A stretch of 64,000 nt of DNA from Bhargavaea cecembensis (GCF_001619585.1 NZ_LQNT01000013.1:158889-222888), one strand, 5' to 3'; counted from the first letter of the stretch, positions 7,693 through 19,919 are shown. Notes: a model not told the origin generated them from the sequence alone. Translations and numbers: made by a program.

Positions 7693-8718
7693 ATGATTAA
7701 GCTAGAACAAATAACCAAGCAGTTCCGCCTGTCCAACCGGACACTCACGGCCGTCGACGCAGTCGACCTGGAGATCCGGGAAGGCGAAATATTCGGCATC
7801 ATCGGCTACAGCGGTGCAGGCAAAAGTACACTGATCCGCATGCTGAACGGACTTGAAAAGCCGACCGGAGGACGTGTGACAGTAAATGGCATGGAAATGT
7901 CCTCGATTTCCGGAGCGGATCTCAGAAAGGCACGCCAGAAAGTCAGCATGATCTTCCAGCACTTCAATCTGCTCTGGTCCCGCACGGTGGCGGAGAATAT
8001 CGCTTTTCCGCTCGAGATCGCAGGCGTGAACAAGGCGGAGCGTGAGCCGAGGGTGCGCGAACTGATCCGGCTTGTCGGACTTGAGGGGCGGGAGGACGCT
8101 TATCCGTCGGAGCTTTCCGGCGGGCAGAAGCAGCGTGTCGGAATCGCACGGGCACTTGCCAATGAACCGGACGTCCTGCTATGTGACGAAGCCACATCGG
8201 CACTTGACCCGGAAACGACCGATTCGATCCTGGACCTCCTGACCGACATTAACAAGCGGCTGAACCTGACGATCGTGCTCATCACCCATGAGATGCACGT
8301 CATCCGGAAAATCTGCCACCGGGTCGCCGTCATGGAAGCTGGACGAGTCGTTGAGATGGGCGATGTCCTCCAGGTGTTCCGCTCGCCACAGCAGCCGATC
8401 ACGAAACGATTCGTATCCCAAGTGACCGAATCGCCGGATGTCAAACAGGCGATCAGCCAGCTGGTCAGGGAGAATCCGGACGGTACCCTGATCAGGCTCG
8501 GTTTTGTCGGTGAACGGACGGGAGAGCCGGTTCTTGCCCGGCTCATCCGGACATTCGACATTGACGTCAACATCCTGCAGGCCAATGTCTCGCAGACGCA
8601 CGGCGGAACATTCGGCTCGATCATCCTGAATCTGGTGGGGGATGAGCCGGCTGTGGCGGAGGCAGTGGAGTTCCTTCATTCGGAAGGCGTAGAAACAGAG
8701 GTGATCGAACGTGATTGA
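7693..8718 (+). CDS. metN: Methionine ABC transporter ATP-binding protein MetN
   Basis: ATPase of the D/L-methionine importer, 341 residues as in other MetN. The nucleotide-binding domain has Walker A GYSGAGKST, the signature LSGGQKQR, Walker B VLLCDEATSALD and the switch histidine in ITHEM. The C-terminal 90 residues form the NIL regulatory domain that senses methionine. The start is the ATG at 7693 behind AGAGGTGA; longer in-frame starts fall in the riboswitch terminator. It overlaps metP by 8 bases and is controlled by the S-box upstream. Confidence 0.96.
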   Translation: MIKLEQITKQFRLSNRTLTAVDAVDLEIREGEIFGIIGYSGAGKSTLIRMLNGLEKPTGGRVTVNGMEMSSISGADLRKARQKVSMIFQHFNLLWSRTVAENIAFPLEIAGVNKAEREPRVRELIRLVGLEGREDAYPSELSGGQKQRVGIARALANEPDVLLCDEATSALDPETTDSILDLLTDINKRLNLTIVLITHEMHVIRKICHRVAVMEAGRVVEMGDVLQVFRSPQQPITKRFVSQVTESPDVKQAISQLVRENPDGTLIRLGFVGERTGEPVLARLIRTFDIDVNILQANVSQTHGGTFGSIILNLVGDEPAVAEAVEFLHSEGVETEVIERD

Positions 8719-9379
8719 ACAACTGTTTCCTAACGTCGACTGGGATAAAATGTGGGAGGCAACACTAGAGACGCTTTATATGACAGCAGTCGCCACTCTG
8801 TTCACCTTCCTGATCGGGCTGGTGCTCGGCATCCTGCTTTTCCTTACGGGACCGAGGGGCATTTATCAGAACCGGATTTCGAACCTGATCACAGCGGCAT
8901 TCGTCAACATCTTCAGGTCGATTCCATTCATCATCCTGATCATCCTGCTGATTCCGCTCACGAAGTTCCTGCTCGGCTCAATCCGCGGGCCGAACGCGGC
9001 ACTGCCGGCCCTGATCATCGGATCCGCACCATTTTACGGACGGATGGTCCAGATCGCGCTTGCTGAGATCGATAAAGGCGTCATTGAGGCGGCCCGTTCG
9101 ATGGGGGCGACCACCTGGACAATCATCCGCAAGGTCCTTCTGCCGGAATCGATGCCGGCCCTGATCTCGGGCATCACCGTGACCGCCATCGCGCTCGTCG
9201 GCTATACGGCGATGGCCGGCATCATCGGGGCTGGCGGCCTCGGCAACCTGGCTTACCTGGACGGGTTCCAGAGAAGCCGCACTGACGTCACGATCGTCGC
9301 GACCATCCTGATTCTGATCATTGTCTTCGTCATCCAGTGGGTCGGCGACCTGCTGGTCAAGCGGACGGACAAACGCTAA
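8711..9379 (+). CDS. metP: Methionine ABC transporter permease MetP (MetI)
   Basis: Inner-membrane permease of 222 residues with about five membrane segments. The EAA loop that contacts MetN is seen in EAARSMGATTWTIIRKVLLPES. It starts at a GTG at 8711 inside the end of metN, so translation is probably coupled. It forms the channel of the MetNPQ importer. Confidence 0.95.
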   Translation: MIEQLFPNVDWDKMWEATLETLYMTAVATLFTFLIGLVLGILLFLTGPRGIYQNRISNLITAAFVNIFRSIPFIILIILLIPLTKFLLGSIRGPNAALPALIIGSAPFYGRMVQIALAEIDKGVIEAARSMGATTWTIIRKVLLPESMPALISGITVTAIALVGYTAMAGIIGAGGLGNLAYLDGFQRSRTDVTIVATILILIIVFVIQWVGDLLVKRTDKR

Positions 9380-9412
9380 TAAAAAACAATACAACCCAAG
9401 GGGGAAACAATC

Positions 9413-10267
9413 ATGAAGAAATTTGCAGCAGGACTATTTTTGGCAACAGGCGCACTTGCACTGGCCGCATGCGGCGCAGGCGGAGACGACACATCTTCGG
9501 GCACTGAAGGCGGAGAAAACGGCGGAGAGCCGAAGGAACTCGTTGTCGGTGCATCCAACGTACCGCACGCCCTCATCCTTGAAGAAGCAAAGCCGCTTCT
9601 CGAGGAGAAAGGCGTCGAGCTGGAAATCGAAACCTATCAGGATTATGTTCTTCCGAACGAAGACCTTGAGTCCGGAGAAATCGGCGCAAACTACTTCCAG
9701 CACATCCCTTACCTGGAAACCCAGATGTCTGACCATGGCTATGACTTCGTAAACGCCGGCGGCATCCACATCGAGCCGATCGGCATCTACTCCAAAAAGT
9801 ATGATTCCCTGGAAGAACTGCCTGACGGCGCGACGATTCTTATGAGCAACTCGGTCGCAGACCACGGCCGGATCCTCTCCATGCTGGAAAGCCAGGGTCT
9901 CATCAAATTGGATGAAGGAGTCGACAAGACTGCGGCAGAAGTGAAGGATATTGTGGAAAATCCGAAAAACCTTGAGTTTGACGCAGACTATGAAGCATCC
10001 TTCCTGCCACAGCTCTACAACCAGGAAGAAGGGGATGCGATCCTCATCAACTCCAACTATGCGATTGATGCAGGACTCAACCCGCTGGAAGATGCCATCG
10101 CACTGGAAGACTCCGATTCACCTTACGTCAACGTGATTGCTGTCCGCAGCGGCGACGAAGATAAAGAAGAGATCCAGGCACTGGTTGAAGTGCTCCGCTC
10201 CGAAGAAATCCAGGACTTCATCGTTGAAGAATGGGGCGGCTCGGTTGTCCCAGTCGATGGTGAATAA
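9413..10267 (+). CDS. metQ: Methionine-binding lipoprotein MetQ
   Basis: Substrate-binding lipoprotein of 284 residues. The N-terminus is a lipoprotein signal peptide with lipobox LAAC, Cys20 being the lipidation site, followed by a Gly/Glu-rich linker of about 25 residues. The mature part is the NlpA/MetQ fold, with EEWGGSVVPVDGE close to the C-terminus. It is anchored to the outer face of the membrane and hands methionine to MetP. It is the last gene of the S-box operon; a GC-rich terminator follows. Confidence 0.95.
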   Translation: MKKFAAGLFLATGALALAACGAGGDDTSSGTEGGENGGEPKELVVGASNVPHALILEEAKPLLEEKGVELEIETYQDYVLPNEDLESGEIGANYFQHIPYLETQMSDHGYDFVNAGGIHIEPIGIYSKKYDSLEELPDGATILMSNSVADHGRILSMLESQGLIKLDEGVDKTAAEVKDIVENPKNLEFDADYEASFLPQLYNQEEGDAILINSNYAIDAGLNPLEDAIALEDSDSPYVNVIAVRSGDEDKEEIQALVEVLRSEEIQDFIVEEWGGSVVPVDGE

Positions 10268-10296
10268 TCACAATATAAAATATGGATAAACAGAAG

Positions 10297-10345
10297 GCCG
10301 CCGCGCCAGGGTATCTTTACAAGAATCCCGGTGCGGCGGCTTTTT
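10297..10345 (+). terminator. Intrinsic terminator after metQ
   Basis: GCCGCCGC pairs with GCGGCGGC at the base of a long hairpin, followed by TTTTT. Confidence 0.85.
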
Positions 10346-10402
10346 ACTGCCTGCCTGTCATTTCCTGTTGTAACCGTTGACAAGTAAATGTATTCTGAAT
10401 AA

Positions 10403-10448
10403 GTGACCAGACCTACTAATGGATGGGGTAGTGTGGTAAAGTGGTCAC
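10403..10448. promoter_or_regulatory. Inverted repeat upstream of the symporter gene
   Basis: GTGACCA (10403-10409) and TGGTCAC (10442-10448) are exact inverted copies 32 bases apart, ending 40 bases before the symporter start. It could be a two-site operator or a leader hairpin; the regulator is unknown. Confidence 0.35.
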
Positions 10449-10487
10449 ATCAGAAAAACAAGTGTCTTTTTAGGGGGAACAGTCATC

Positions 10488-11705
10488 ATGAAGAAAATCG
10501 GTCTGCTTGGCCGGATCATCATCGCCATTGCGCTGGCGGTCGGTATCGGATCGCTCCTCACCAGGATCCCGGAAAAATACGGGCTCTGGTTCGTGGAACT
10601 CGGAGCGACATTTAATATGCTGTTTGGCGGATTCCTGAGCTTTGTCGTTCCGCTGATCATTATCGGATTTATCGCACCCGGCATCGCCAAACTTGGGAAA
10701 GGTTCTGCCAAGATGCTCGGACTTTCAACGGGCCTGGCGTATCTTTCCACAATCGTTGCAGGGATTCTGGCATTTTTCGTGGCATCCAACCTCCTTCCGG
10801 GGCTGATCGGCAGCCCATCTGCCGACTCTATCAGCGATCCATCGGAAGCGTTGGCCTCAGCATTTTTCGAGCTTGAGATTACGCCGATCATGGGCGTACT
10901 CACAGCCCTGATCTTCGCTTTCCTCATGGGAATCGGGATGGCGGCCACCGGCAGCAAAACGCTTTTTTCGGTTTTCGACGAATTTCAGCAACTGATCGAA
11001 AAGACAATCAGCAGTGTCATCATCCCGCTGCTGCCGTTCCATATTTTCGGTGTATTCCTTAACATGACGTATGCAGGCCAGGTGGCAAGCGTGCTTTCAG
11101 TTTTTGCAATGGTGTTTGTCCTGATCATCGCCATGCATCTGATCATGCTTCTTCTCCAGTACACGGCTGCTGGTGCACTCACGCAGCGCAACCCGCTTAT
11201 GCTGCTGAAGACGATGGCTCCGGCATACTTCACGGCACTCGGCACACAGTCGTCTGCGGCGACCATTCCGGTTACCGTCCGCCAGGCACGCAAGACTGGC
11301 GCATCTGAAAAAGTAGTCGATTTCACGGTGCCGCTGTTTGCCAACATCCACCTGTCGGGAAGTACAATCACGCTGACAACCTGTGCGATCGGTGTCATGC
11401 TGATGAACGGGATGCCGGTCACGATCGGCCCGATGCTCCAGTTCATCGCGGTTCTTGGTGTGACGATGATCGCGGCACCGGGCGTACCGGGCGGAGCGGT
11501 CATGGCGGCGATCGGACTCCTTTCATCAATGCTTGGCTTCACGGAGCCGATGGTTGCGCTGATGATCGCCCTCTATATGGCGCAGGACAGCTTTGGCACG
11601 GCAACGAATGTCACAGGGGATGGCGCGCTCGCAATCATCACCGACCGTTTTGCCACCTCGGCTGAAACAGCGCCGACAACATCCGCCGGGACGAAAGTAG
11701 TCTGA
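10488..11705 (+). CDS. Dicarboxylate/amino acid:cation symporter (DAACS family)
   Basis: Membrane protein of 405 residues with about eight hydrophobic segments. The family core is visible in ALGTQSSAATIPVT and in the later hairpin region LGVTMIAAPGVPGGAVMAA, followed by DSFGTATNVTGDGA, which carries the Asp and Asn residues used for substrate and cation binding. It probably takes up an acidic or small neutral amino acid, or a C4-dicarboxylate, with Na+ or H+; the substrate cannot be read from the sequence. TTTAGGGGGAACA precedes the ATG. It stands alone between metQ and a small gene. Confidence 0.88.
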   Translation: MKKIGLLGRIIIAIALAVGIGSLLTRIPEKYGLWFVELGATFNMLFGGFLSFVVPLIIIGFIAPGIAKLGKGSAKMLGLSTGLAYLSTIVAGILAFFVASNLLPGLIGSPSADSISDPSEALASAFFELEITPIMGVLTALIFAFLMGIGMAATGSKTLFSVFDEFQQLIEKTISSVIIPLLPFHIFGVFLNMTYAGQVASVLSVFAMVFVLIIAMHLIMLLLQYTAAGALTQRNPLMLLKTMAPAYFTALGTQSSAATIPVTVRQARKTGASEKVVDFTVPLFANIHLSGSTITLTTCAIGVMLMNGMPVTIGPMLQFIAVLGVTMIAAPGVPGGAVMAAIGLLSSMLGFTEPMVALMIALYMAQDSFGTATNVTGDGALAIITDRFATSAETAPTTSAGTKVV

Positions 11706-11715
11706 CTTTTCCTTC

Positions 11716-11745
11716 TTGTTTTAATGTGTGACCTTGGGGTACACT
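11716..11745 (+). promoter_or_regulatory. Candidate promoter for the small gene at 11808
   Basis: TTGTTT (11716-11721) and TACACT (11740-11745) are 18 bases apart. A small CCGGC-CGAA-GCCGG hairpin lies at 11761-11774 in the leader. Confidence 0.35.
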
Positions 11746-11807
11746 AGAAGGGAAATCAAACCGGCCGAAGCCGGCAAAATCGAAAGGAATGGTTCATTAT
11801 CGACCCC

Positions 11808-11990
11808 ATGAGGCTCGAGTATACGGACAGGATGGCACAAAGTTTCCGGAGTACGCACGGCATCGGCTATGAGGATTACCGCTTAAATCCGAAGCTGCAG
11901 CTGGAAGTGGAAAAACAGCGGGAGAGGGAATATGCCCGCAGTCAAAGCTTCGGCATGAGACCGGAGACGGGTGGCCATCACCAAACATGA
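11808..11990 (+). CDS. Small hypothetical protein, 60 residues
   Basis: Not recognised. A 60-residue soluble, highly charged peptide with an Arg/Glu/Gln-rich helix in its second half (EVEKQREREYARSQ). A promoter-like pair lies at 11716-11745 and a strong terminator at 12017-12046, so it looks like an independent unit. The ATG at 11808 has no well-placed ribosome site. AAAGGA (11784-11789) is instead ideally placed for an in-frame ATT at 11796, which would add MIDP and would be a rare start codon. Coding status is likely but not certain. Confidence 0.5.
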   Translation: MRLEYTDRMAQSFRSTHGIGYEDYRLNPKLQLEVEKQREREYARSQSFGMRPETGGHHQT

Positions 11991-12016
11991 CCGAATCATA
12001 ATGAACCCGTCCAAAA

Positions 12017-12046
12017 GGACCGGCGCTTTAGGCGCCGGTCCTTTTA
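12017..12046 (+). terminator. Intrinsic terminator
   Basis: GGACCGGCGC and GCGCCGGTCC form a perfect 10-bp stem with a 5-base loop, followed by TTTTAT. It ends the small-gene transcript before the suf operon. Confidence 0.88.
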
Positions 12047-12181
12047 TCAATCGGTTTCGATTCTCACTAAATGGTGCATAATTGAAAATGGATGTCAATG
12101 ATGGACAGGAAGGCCCGGTATCCTTGAAATGACAGTATTTCTGCCATTCTATGTGAGCCGGCCGTAACCTGTCTAAATGAT

Positions 12182-12210
12182 TTGCAAGCATCCCCGGTTT
12201 CAGTTAAGAT
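12182..12210 (+). promoter_or_regulatory. Candidate sigma-A promoter of the suf operon
   Basis: TTGCAA (12182-12187) and TAAGAT (12205-12210) are 17 bases apart, about 50 bases before the sufC start. Confidence 0.5.
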
Positions 12211-12262
12211 TAGAATGATGATAAATAAGGATGGCACGGCCATCCGTACTGGAGGTATTCGG

Positions 12263-13042
12263 ATGTCTACTCTCGAAATCAAAGGTCTGCACGTCGAAAT
12301 CGAAGGCAAAGAAATCCTGAAAGGCGTCGACCTGACGATCAATACAAATGAAATCCATGCTGTCATGGGACCGAACGGGACGGGTAAATCCACGCTCGCA
12401 TCGGCTATCATGGGGCATCCTAAATATGAAGTTACAGCCGGCACAGTAACACTCGACGGCGAAGACGTTCTTGAAATGGAAGTGGACGAGCGTGCCAAAG
12501 CTGGCCTTTTCCTCGCCATGCAGTATCCGAGCGAAATCTCCGGTGTAACGAATGCCGACTTCCTCCGTTCCGCCATCAATGCACAGCGTGAAGAGGGCAA
12601 TGAGATTTCCCTCATGAAATTCATCCGCGACCTCGACAGCAAGATGGAAACGCTCGAAATGGATCAGGAAATGGCACAGCGCTACCTGAACGAAGGTTTC
12701 TCCGGCGGAGAGAAAAAGCGCAACGAAATCCTTCAGCTCATGATGCTGAAGCCTAAATTCGCCATCCTCGATGAAATCGACTCCGGTCTTGACATCGATG
12801 CCCTCAAAGTCGTCTCCAAGGGTGTCAACGAAATGCGCGGCGAAAACTTCGGCTGCCTGATCATCACGCACTATCAGCGTCTCCTCAACTACATCACGCC
12901 TGATCATGTCCACGTCATGATGCAGGGCAAAGTGGTCAAATCCGGCGGTCCGGAACTTGCCCAGAAGCTCGAGGCACAGGGCTATGACTGGATCAAGGAA
13001 GAGCTCGGCATCGAAGATGAAACTGTCGGACAAGAAGCATAA
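12263..13042 (+). CDS. sufC: Fe-S cluster assembly ATPase SufC
   Basis: ABC-type ATPase of 259 residues from the SufBCD scaffold. Walker A is GPNGTGKST, the signature is FSGGEKKRNE and Walker B is FAILDEIDSGLD. It is soluble and powers the conformational change of SufB-SufD on which clusters are built. The ATG at 12263 follows TGGAGG; a longer in-frame start would run through the promoter region. It is the first gene of sufC-D-S-U-B, the standard Bacillales order. Confidence 0.97.
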   Translation: MSTLEIKGLHVEIEGKEILKGVDLTINTNEIHAVMGPNGTGKSTLASAIMGHPKYEVTAGTVTLDGEDVLEMEVDERAKAGLFLAMQYPSEISGVTNADFLRSAINAQREEGNEISLMKFIRDLDSKMETLEMDQEMAQRYLNEGFSGGEKKRNEILQLMMLKPKFAILDEIDSGLDIDALKVVSKGVNEMRGENFGCLIITHYQRLLNYITPDHVHVMMQGKVVKSGGPELAQKLEAQGYDWIKEELGIEDETVGQEA

Positions 13043-13060
13043 CGGAAGGGGACGAACGAA

Positions 13061-16030
<2,970 letters not shown>

Positions 16031-16044
16031 ACGGAGGAACAGTA

Positions 16045-17442
16045 ATGGCTAAACAAATGCCGGAAATCGGCGATTATAAATACGGCTTCCACGACAAAGA
16101 CGTATCGGTTTTCCGTTCGAAGCGCGGTCTGACGAAAGAAATCGTCGAAGAAATCTCCAGGATGAAAGAAGAGCCTCAATGGATGCTCGACTTCCGCCTG
16201 AAAGCTCTCGACATCTTCTATAAAAAACCGATGCCAGTGTGGGGCGGCGATCTCAGCGAGCTGAATTTCGATGAAATCACGTACTACGTCAAGCCGTCGG
16301 AAGCGACTGAGCGTTCATGGGATGAAGTCCCTGAAGAAATCAAGCGCACGTTCGACAAACTGGGCATTCCGGAAGCGGAACAGAAATACCTTGCAGGTGT
16401 TTCCGCCCAGTATGAATCCGAAGTTGTCTACCACAACATGAAGGAAGACCTCGAAGAGATGGGCATCGTCTTCAAGGACACCGACTCCGCGCTGCGCGAA
16501 AACGAAGACATCTTCAAAGAGCACTGGGCAACGGTCATCCCGTCAGCGGACAACAAGTTCGCCGCTCTGAACTCGGCGGTATGGTCGGGCGGTTCCTTCA
16601 TTTACGTCCCGCCGGGCGTGAAGGTGGATACACCGCTTCAGGCATACTTCCGCATTAACTCCGAGAACATGGGACAGTTCGAGCGTACGCTCATCATCGT
16701 TGATGAAGGCGCGAGCGTTCACTATGTAGAAGGCTGCACAGCACCTGTCTACACGACTAACTCACTCCACTCGGCGGTTGTTGAAATCATCATCAAGAAA
16801 GACGCGTACTGCCGTTACACGACCATCCAGAACTGGGCAAACAACGTCTACAACCTCGTTACGAAGCGCGCGGTTGCAGAAGAGAACGCAACAATGGAAT
16901 GGATCGACGGCAACATCGGCTCCAAGCTGACGATGAAATATCCGGCTGTCCTCCTCAAGGGCGAAGGCGCGCGTGGATTGACGCTGTCCATCGCACTTGC
17001 AGGCAAAGGCCAGCACCAGGATGCAGGCGCGAAGATGATGCACCTTGCACCGAACACGTCCTCCACAATCGTCTCCAAGTCGATCTCGAAGCAGGGCGGC
17101 AAGGTTTCGTACCGCGGAATCGTGCACTTCGGCCGCAAGGCGTCCGGTGCCCGTTCCAACATCGAGTGCGATACGCTTATCATGGACAACCAGTCCACGT
17201 CCGACACGATCCCGTACAACGAGATCCTGAACGACAACATCTCCCTCGAGCACGAAGCAAAAGTCTCGAAGGTATCCGAAGAACAGCTCTTCTACCTCAT
17301 GAGCCGCGGCATCTCCGAAGAAGAAGCAACGGAAATGATCGTCATGGGCTTCATCGAGCCATTCACAAAAGAACTTCCGATGGAATACGCGGTCGAAATG
17401 AACCGTCTCATCAAGTTCGAAATGGAAGGTTCGATCGGTTAA
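16045..17442 (+). CDS. sufB: Fe-S cluster assembly scaffold SufB
   Basis: Scaffold subunit of 465 residues, the most conserved Suf protein. Typical segments are [25 protein letters not shown] with a conserved cysteine, and [17 protein letters not shown] at the end. It assembles nascent clusters with SufC and SufD. The ATG at 16045 follows ACGGAGGAACAGTA, 14 bases after sufU. It is the last gene of the operon, with a terminator at 17482-17517. Confidence 0.97.
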   Translation: MAKQMPEIGDYKYGFHDKDVSVFRSKRGLTKEIVEEISRMKEEPQWMLDFRLKALDIFYKKPMPVWGGDLSELNFDEITYYVKPSEATERSWDEVPEEIKRTFDKLGIPEAEQKYLAGVSAQYESEVVYHNMKEDLEEMGIVFKDTDSALRENEDIFKEHWATVIPSADNKFAALNSAVWSGGSFIYVPPGVKVDTPLQAYFRINSENMGQFERTLIIVDEGASVHYVEGCTAPVYTTNSLHSAVVEIIIKKDAYCRYTTIQNWANNVYNLVTKRAVAEENATMEWIDGNIGSKLTMKYPAVLLKGEGARGLTLSIALAGKGQHQDAGAKMMHLAPNTSSTIVSKSISKQGGKVSYRGIVHFGRKASGARSNIECDTLIMDNQSTSDTIPYNEILNDNISLEHEAKVSKVSEEQLFYLMSRGISEEEATEMIVMGFIEPFTKELPMEYAVEMNRLIKFEMEGSIG

Positions 17443-17481
17443 AAAATGTAAAATTGTCGGCAGAGCTGATTTCTAGTGCAG

Positions 17482-17517
17482 GAGGCGAACTGATTATAGT
17501 TCGCCTTCTTTTTTTAG
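17482..17517 (+). terminator. Intrinsic terminator of the suf operon
   Basis: AGGCGAAC and GTTCGCCT pair around an 8-base loop, followed by TCTTTTTTT. Confidence 0.88.
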
Positions 17518-17538
17518 TAATATCAGGATAAGTATCCG

Positions 17539-18021
17539 TCATTTTTGGTGTTGTTTAATCGTTTGGTTCAAATACTGGCGTGGTGTACCATAAAAAGCAA
17601 CCTGCCTATATTGCGGATAACTGGATAAGTAGTAGATAAAGATGGGGGCATCGACGAGGAAGGGATAATGTACGTAAAATTGACGGTCACCATAGATAAT
17701 TCCATTAAGTGCTGTAGCCATTTCTTTTTTAAATACTTTAAAACGGGTGTCTGCAACTCTTTGACTGAACTCACCACCATCGACATACGCTGTTCCGATC
17801 AAATTTAGACAGCCGTGTGAATCTCTTTTCCATTCTGCCAATACTTCGTCACGCATTTTGGGGTCAATGGATTTGTAGTTGTACACATATCCAATATCCA
17901 AAAATAATTCTGCTGTAACATCTGAATGCGTGAGAGTATATTTTCTTCCTTCAGCCGGCTGAGCGAAAGTGGCAGGTGGAATGAGTTTGACGGATAATTT
18001 CTGTGGATCAAAAACGGACAT
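17539..18021 (-). CDS. Staygreen (SGR) family protein
   Basis: 160-residue protein that I recognise as a bacterial homologue of plant staygreen, the Mg-dechelatase that turns chlorophyll a into pheophytin. Family features seen are KLSVKLIPPAT, YTLTHSDVTAELFLDIG, EWKRDSHGCLNLIG, FKKEMATALNGIIYGD and QYRQVAFYGTPRQYLNQT. The start at 18021 has AGGGGG 8 bases upstream; an in-frame ATG at 18063 has none. No chlorophyll gene is nearby, so the bacterial substrate is unknown; some bacterial members are reported to dechelate Mg. Local AT content is clearly higher than in its neighbours, suggesting acquisition by transfer. Confidence 0.85.
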   Translation of the reverse strand: MSVFDPQKLSVKLIPPATFAQPAEGRKYTLTHSDVTAELFLDIGYVYNYKSIDPKMRDEVLAEWKRDSHGCLNLIGTAYVDGGEFSQRVADTRFKVFKKEMATALNGIIYGDRQFYVHYPFLVDAPIFIYYLSSYPQYRQVAFYGTPRQYLNQTIKQHQK

Positions 18022-18063
18022 AGACAATCCCCCTATATTAAAATCAATGTTCTTGATACCCAC

Positions 18064-18252
18064 AGATAAACATAAATTTATAAGTATTACTTTATGTGGA
18101 CCATAACCTATATATGTATGGATGCCTGGGAAGGATTGAACGATTCATAGATGGCTAACGGTGGCTTGAGGTCAAAAATGACCGCTTAAGTGTTCCTTTT
18201 AAAGGAGCAGTTTCACTTATATCAACCGAATAACCTTTGCCGATCCAATATT
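18064..18252. other. Intergenic DNA without a recognised gene
   Basis: AT-rich stretch upstream of the staygreen gene. I see no open frame with a ribosome site. A short imperfect hairpin, GTTCCTTTTAAAGGAGC, lies near 18190-18207. The permease terminator follows. Confidence 0.5.
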
Positions 18253-18289
18253 AAAAACCCTTGCCTTTAACGGTAGGCAAGGGTTTTTT
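18253..18289 (-). terminator. Intrinsic terminator of the amino acid permease
   Basis: ACCCTTGCCT and AGGCAAGGGT form a 10-bp stem flanked by A and T runs, so it can work in both directions. It lies 45 bases past the permease stop. Confidence 0.85.
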
Positions 18290-18334
18290 GTGCTTCATGA
18301 ACAATATGGATAGCGTTCTGGAGATTGACGAATT

Positions 18335-19723
18335 TCAATATTTGACTGGCTCATGGTCGTCAACATTGACGACTTCAATTTTCTTGGATATGCGGGTCTT
18401 ATAGATCACGGCCAGAATGATAAACCAGACCGGTGTCACCATCAGTGAAATCCGGGTATCTTCCGCAATCGCGAGCACGACCAATACAAATGCCAGGAAA
18501 GCCAGGATCAGATAGTTGGCGAACGGGTAAAGCGGCATCTTGAACTTGTTCACCCTGGCCAGGTCAGGTCTTGTCTTGCGATATTTCAGATGGCTGAGGA
18601 CGGTGATTCCCCAGACAAAGATAAAGCAGACTGTGGATATGCTCGTGATCAGGGTGAAAACACCTTCAGGCATGATGTAGTTCAAGATAACGGAAATCAG
18701 AATCACACCTGCCGAGAAGAATAAGGCCTTGGACGGAACTTTGCGCCGGTCCAGTTTCGCAAACCGTTCCGGTGCCTCTTTTTCCTTGGCGAGGGAATAA
18801 AGCATCCGGCTTGTGCTGAAAATCGCGCTGTTGCAGGCGGAGGCCGCTGAAGTCAGAACGACAAAATTGACGATTGCTGCAGCCGCTGCAATGCCGACGG
18901 CAACAAAAACCTGGACAAACGGGCTTGCCGCGGGATTGATGGCATCCCAAGGATACACACTCATAATCACGAACAGGGCCCCGATATAGAAAATCAAGAT
19001 TCGGATCGGGATGCTGTTAATCGCTTTCGGAAGGACTTTTTCGGGATTTTCCGTTTCTCCTGCGGTGAGTCCGACGAGTTCAATTCCGACAAAGGCGAAT
19101 ACAACCATCTGGAACGAAAGGATAAAGCCGCTGATGCCGTTCGGGAACAATCCGCCGTTATTCCAGATATTCGAGAATGCTGCCGTTCCTGAATCGGTGG
19201 AGAAACCTTTGATAATCATGAAAATACCGACTACGATCAGGCCGATAATCGCAATGATTTTAATCAGGGCAAACCAAAATTCCATTTCTCCGAAAAGCTT
19301 TACCGTCGCCAGGTTCATGAATAGCAATACGATGAGTGCGATGAGCCCGGGCATCCATTGGGGAATCTCCGGAAACCAATACTGCGAATAGATTCCGATG
19401 GCAGTCAGGTCAGCCATGGCAATACAGATCCAACAAAACCAATAGGTCCATCCTGTGATGAACGCTGCCATTTCCCCGAAGTAGTCCTTCACAAAGTCAA
19501 CAAAAGAATGATAGTCCAAATTACTCATCAGGAGTTCGCCGAGCGCTCGCATAATCAGAAATAAAATAATGCCAGTGATCAGATAAGACAGTAAAATTGA
19601 AGGCCCTGCCAAATGGATGGACTTTCCTGCTCCGAGGAATAACCCGGTACCGATGGCTCCCCCGATGGCGATCAATTGGACATGCCTGTTTTTCAAACCT
19701 CTTTCCAGTGTCTGTTCCTGCAT
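18335..19723 (-). CDS. Amino acid permease (AAT family, D-Ser/D-Ala/Gly transporter-like)
   Basis: Permease of 462 residues with about 12 membrane segments. It has the AAT-family opening LKNRHVQLIAIGGAIGTGLFLGAG and the motif MVVFAFVGIELVGLTAGETENPEK. Overall it most resembles CycA-type transporters for D-serine, D-alanine and glycine, but specificity is inferred. The ATG at 19723 follows AAAGGGGA; a longer in-frame start lacks a site. It is transcribed from a near-consensus promoter at 19920-19948 through a leader of about 190 bases with a long stem and an attenuator-like hairpin. Confidence 0.88.
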   Translation of the reverse strand: MQEQTLERGLKNRHVQLIAIGGAIGTGLFLGAGKSIHLAGPSILLSYLITGIILFLIMRALGELLMSNLDYHSFVDFVKDYFGEMAAFITGWTYWFCWICIAMADLTAIGIYSQYWFPEIPQWMPGLIALIVLLFMNLATVKLFGEMEFWFALIKIIAIIGLIVVGIFMIIKGFSTDSGTAAFSNIWNNGGLFPNGISGFILSFQMVVFAFVGIELVGLTAGETENPEKVLPKAINSIPIRILIFYIGALFVIMSVYPWDAINPAASPFVQVFVAVGIAAAAAIVNFVVLTSAASACNSAIFSTSRMLYSLAKEKEAPERFAKLDRRKVPSKALFFSAGVILISVILNYIMPEGVFTLITSISTVCFIFVWGITVLSHLKYRKTRPDLARVNKFKMPLYPFANYLILAFLAFVLVVLAIAEDTRISLMVTPVWFIILAVIYKTRISKKIEVVNVDDHEPVKY

Positions 19724-19757
19724 ATTCAATCCCCTTTCCAAAAACTTCAATCAGAAC

Positions 19758-19796
19758 AAAAAAGGACAGAAGTACGCAGTATTCTCGTCTTTGTCC
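19758..19796 (-). terminator. Attenuator-like terminator in the permease leader
   Basis: On the minus strand GGACA and TGTCC close a hairpin whose upper part pairs GAATAC with GTACTTC (one bulge), followed by six T. It ends 35 bases before the permease start, so transcription must pass it. Confidence 0.55.
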
Positions 19797-19813
19797 GATC
19801 TTTTTAGCTGATA

Positions 19814-19886
19814 CTCAATATTGAATGTCTTTCTTCAGCACGAGGGCGTCCTATTTTCCGACGCTGAACCGAAGTTCAAGATTGAG
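19814..19886 (-). ncRNA. Structured leader element, riboswitch-like, unassigned class
   Basis: On the minus strand a 12-base arm (plus coordinates 19875-19886) pairs with 19814-19825 at 11 of 12 positions. Inside, GCGTC/GACGC (19846-19850 with 19860-19864) and TTCA/TGAA (19834-19837 with 19865-19868) form a nested hairpin. The layout promoter, closed domain, terminator, gene is that of a riboswitch or protein-controlled attenuator. It does not match the glycine, lysine, T-box, SAM or purine consensus known to me. Confidence 0.45.
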
Positions 19887-19919
19887 ATCGTAAATAATAT
19901 TTAGATTATTTATATTAAA

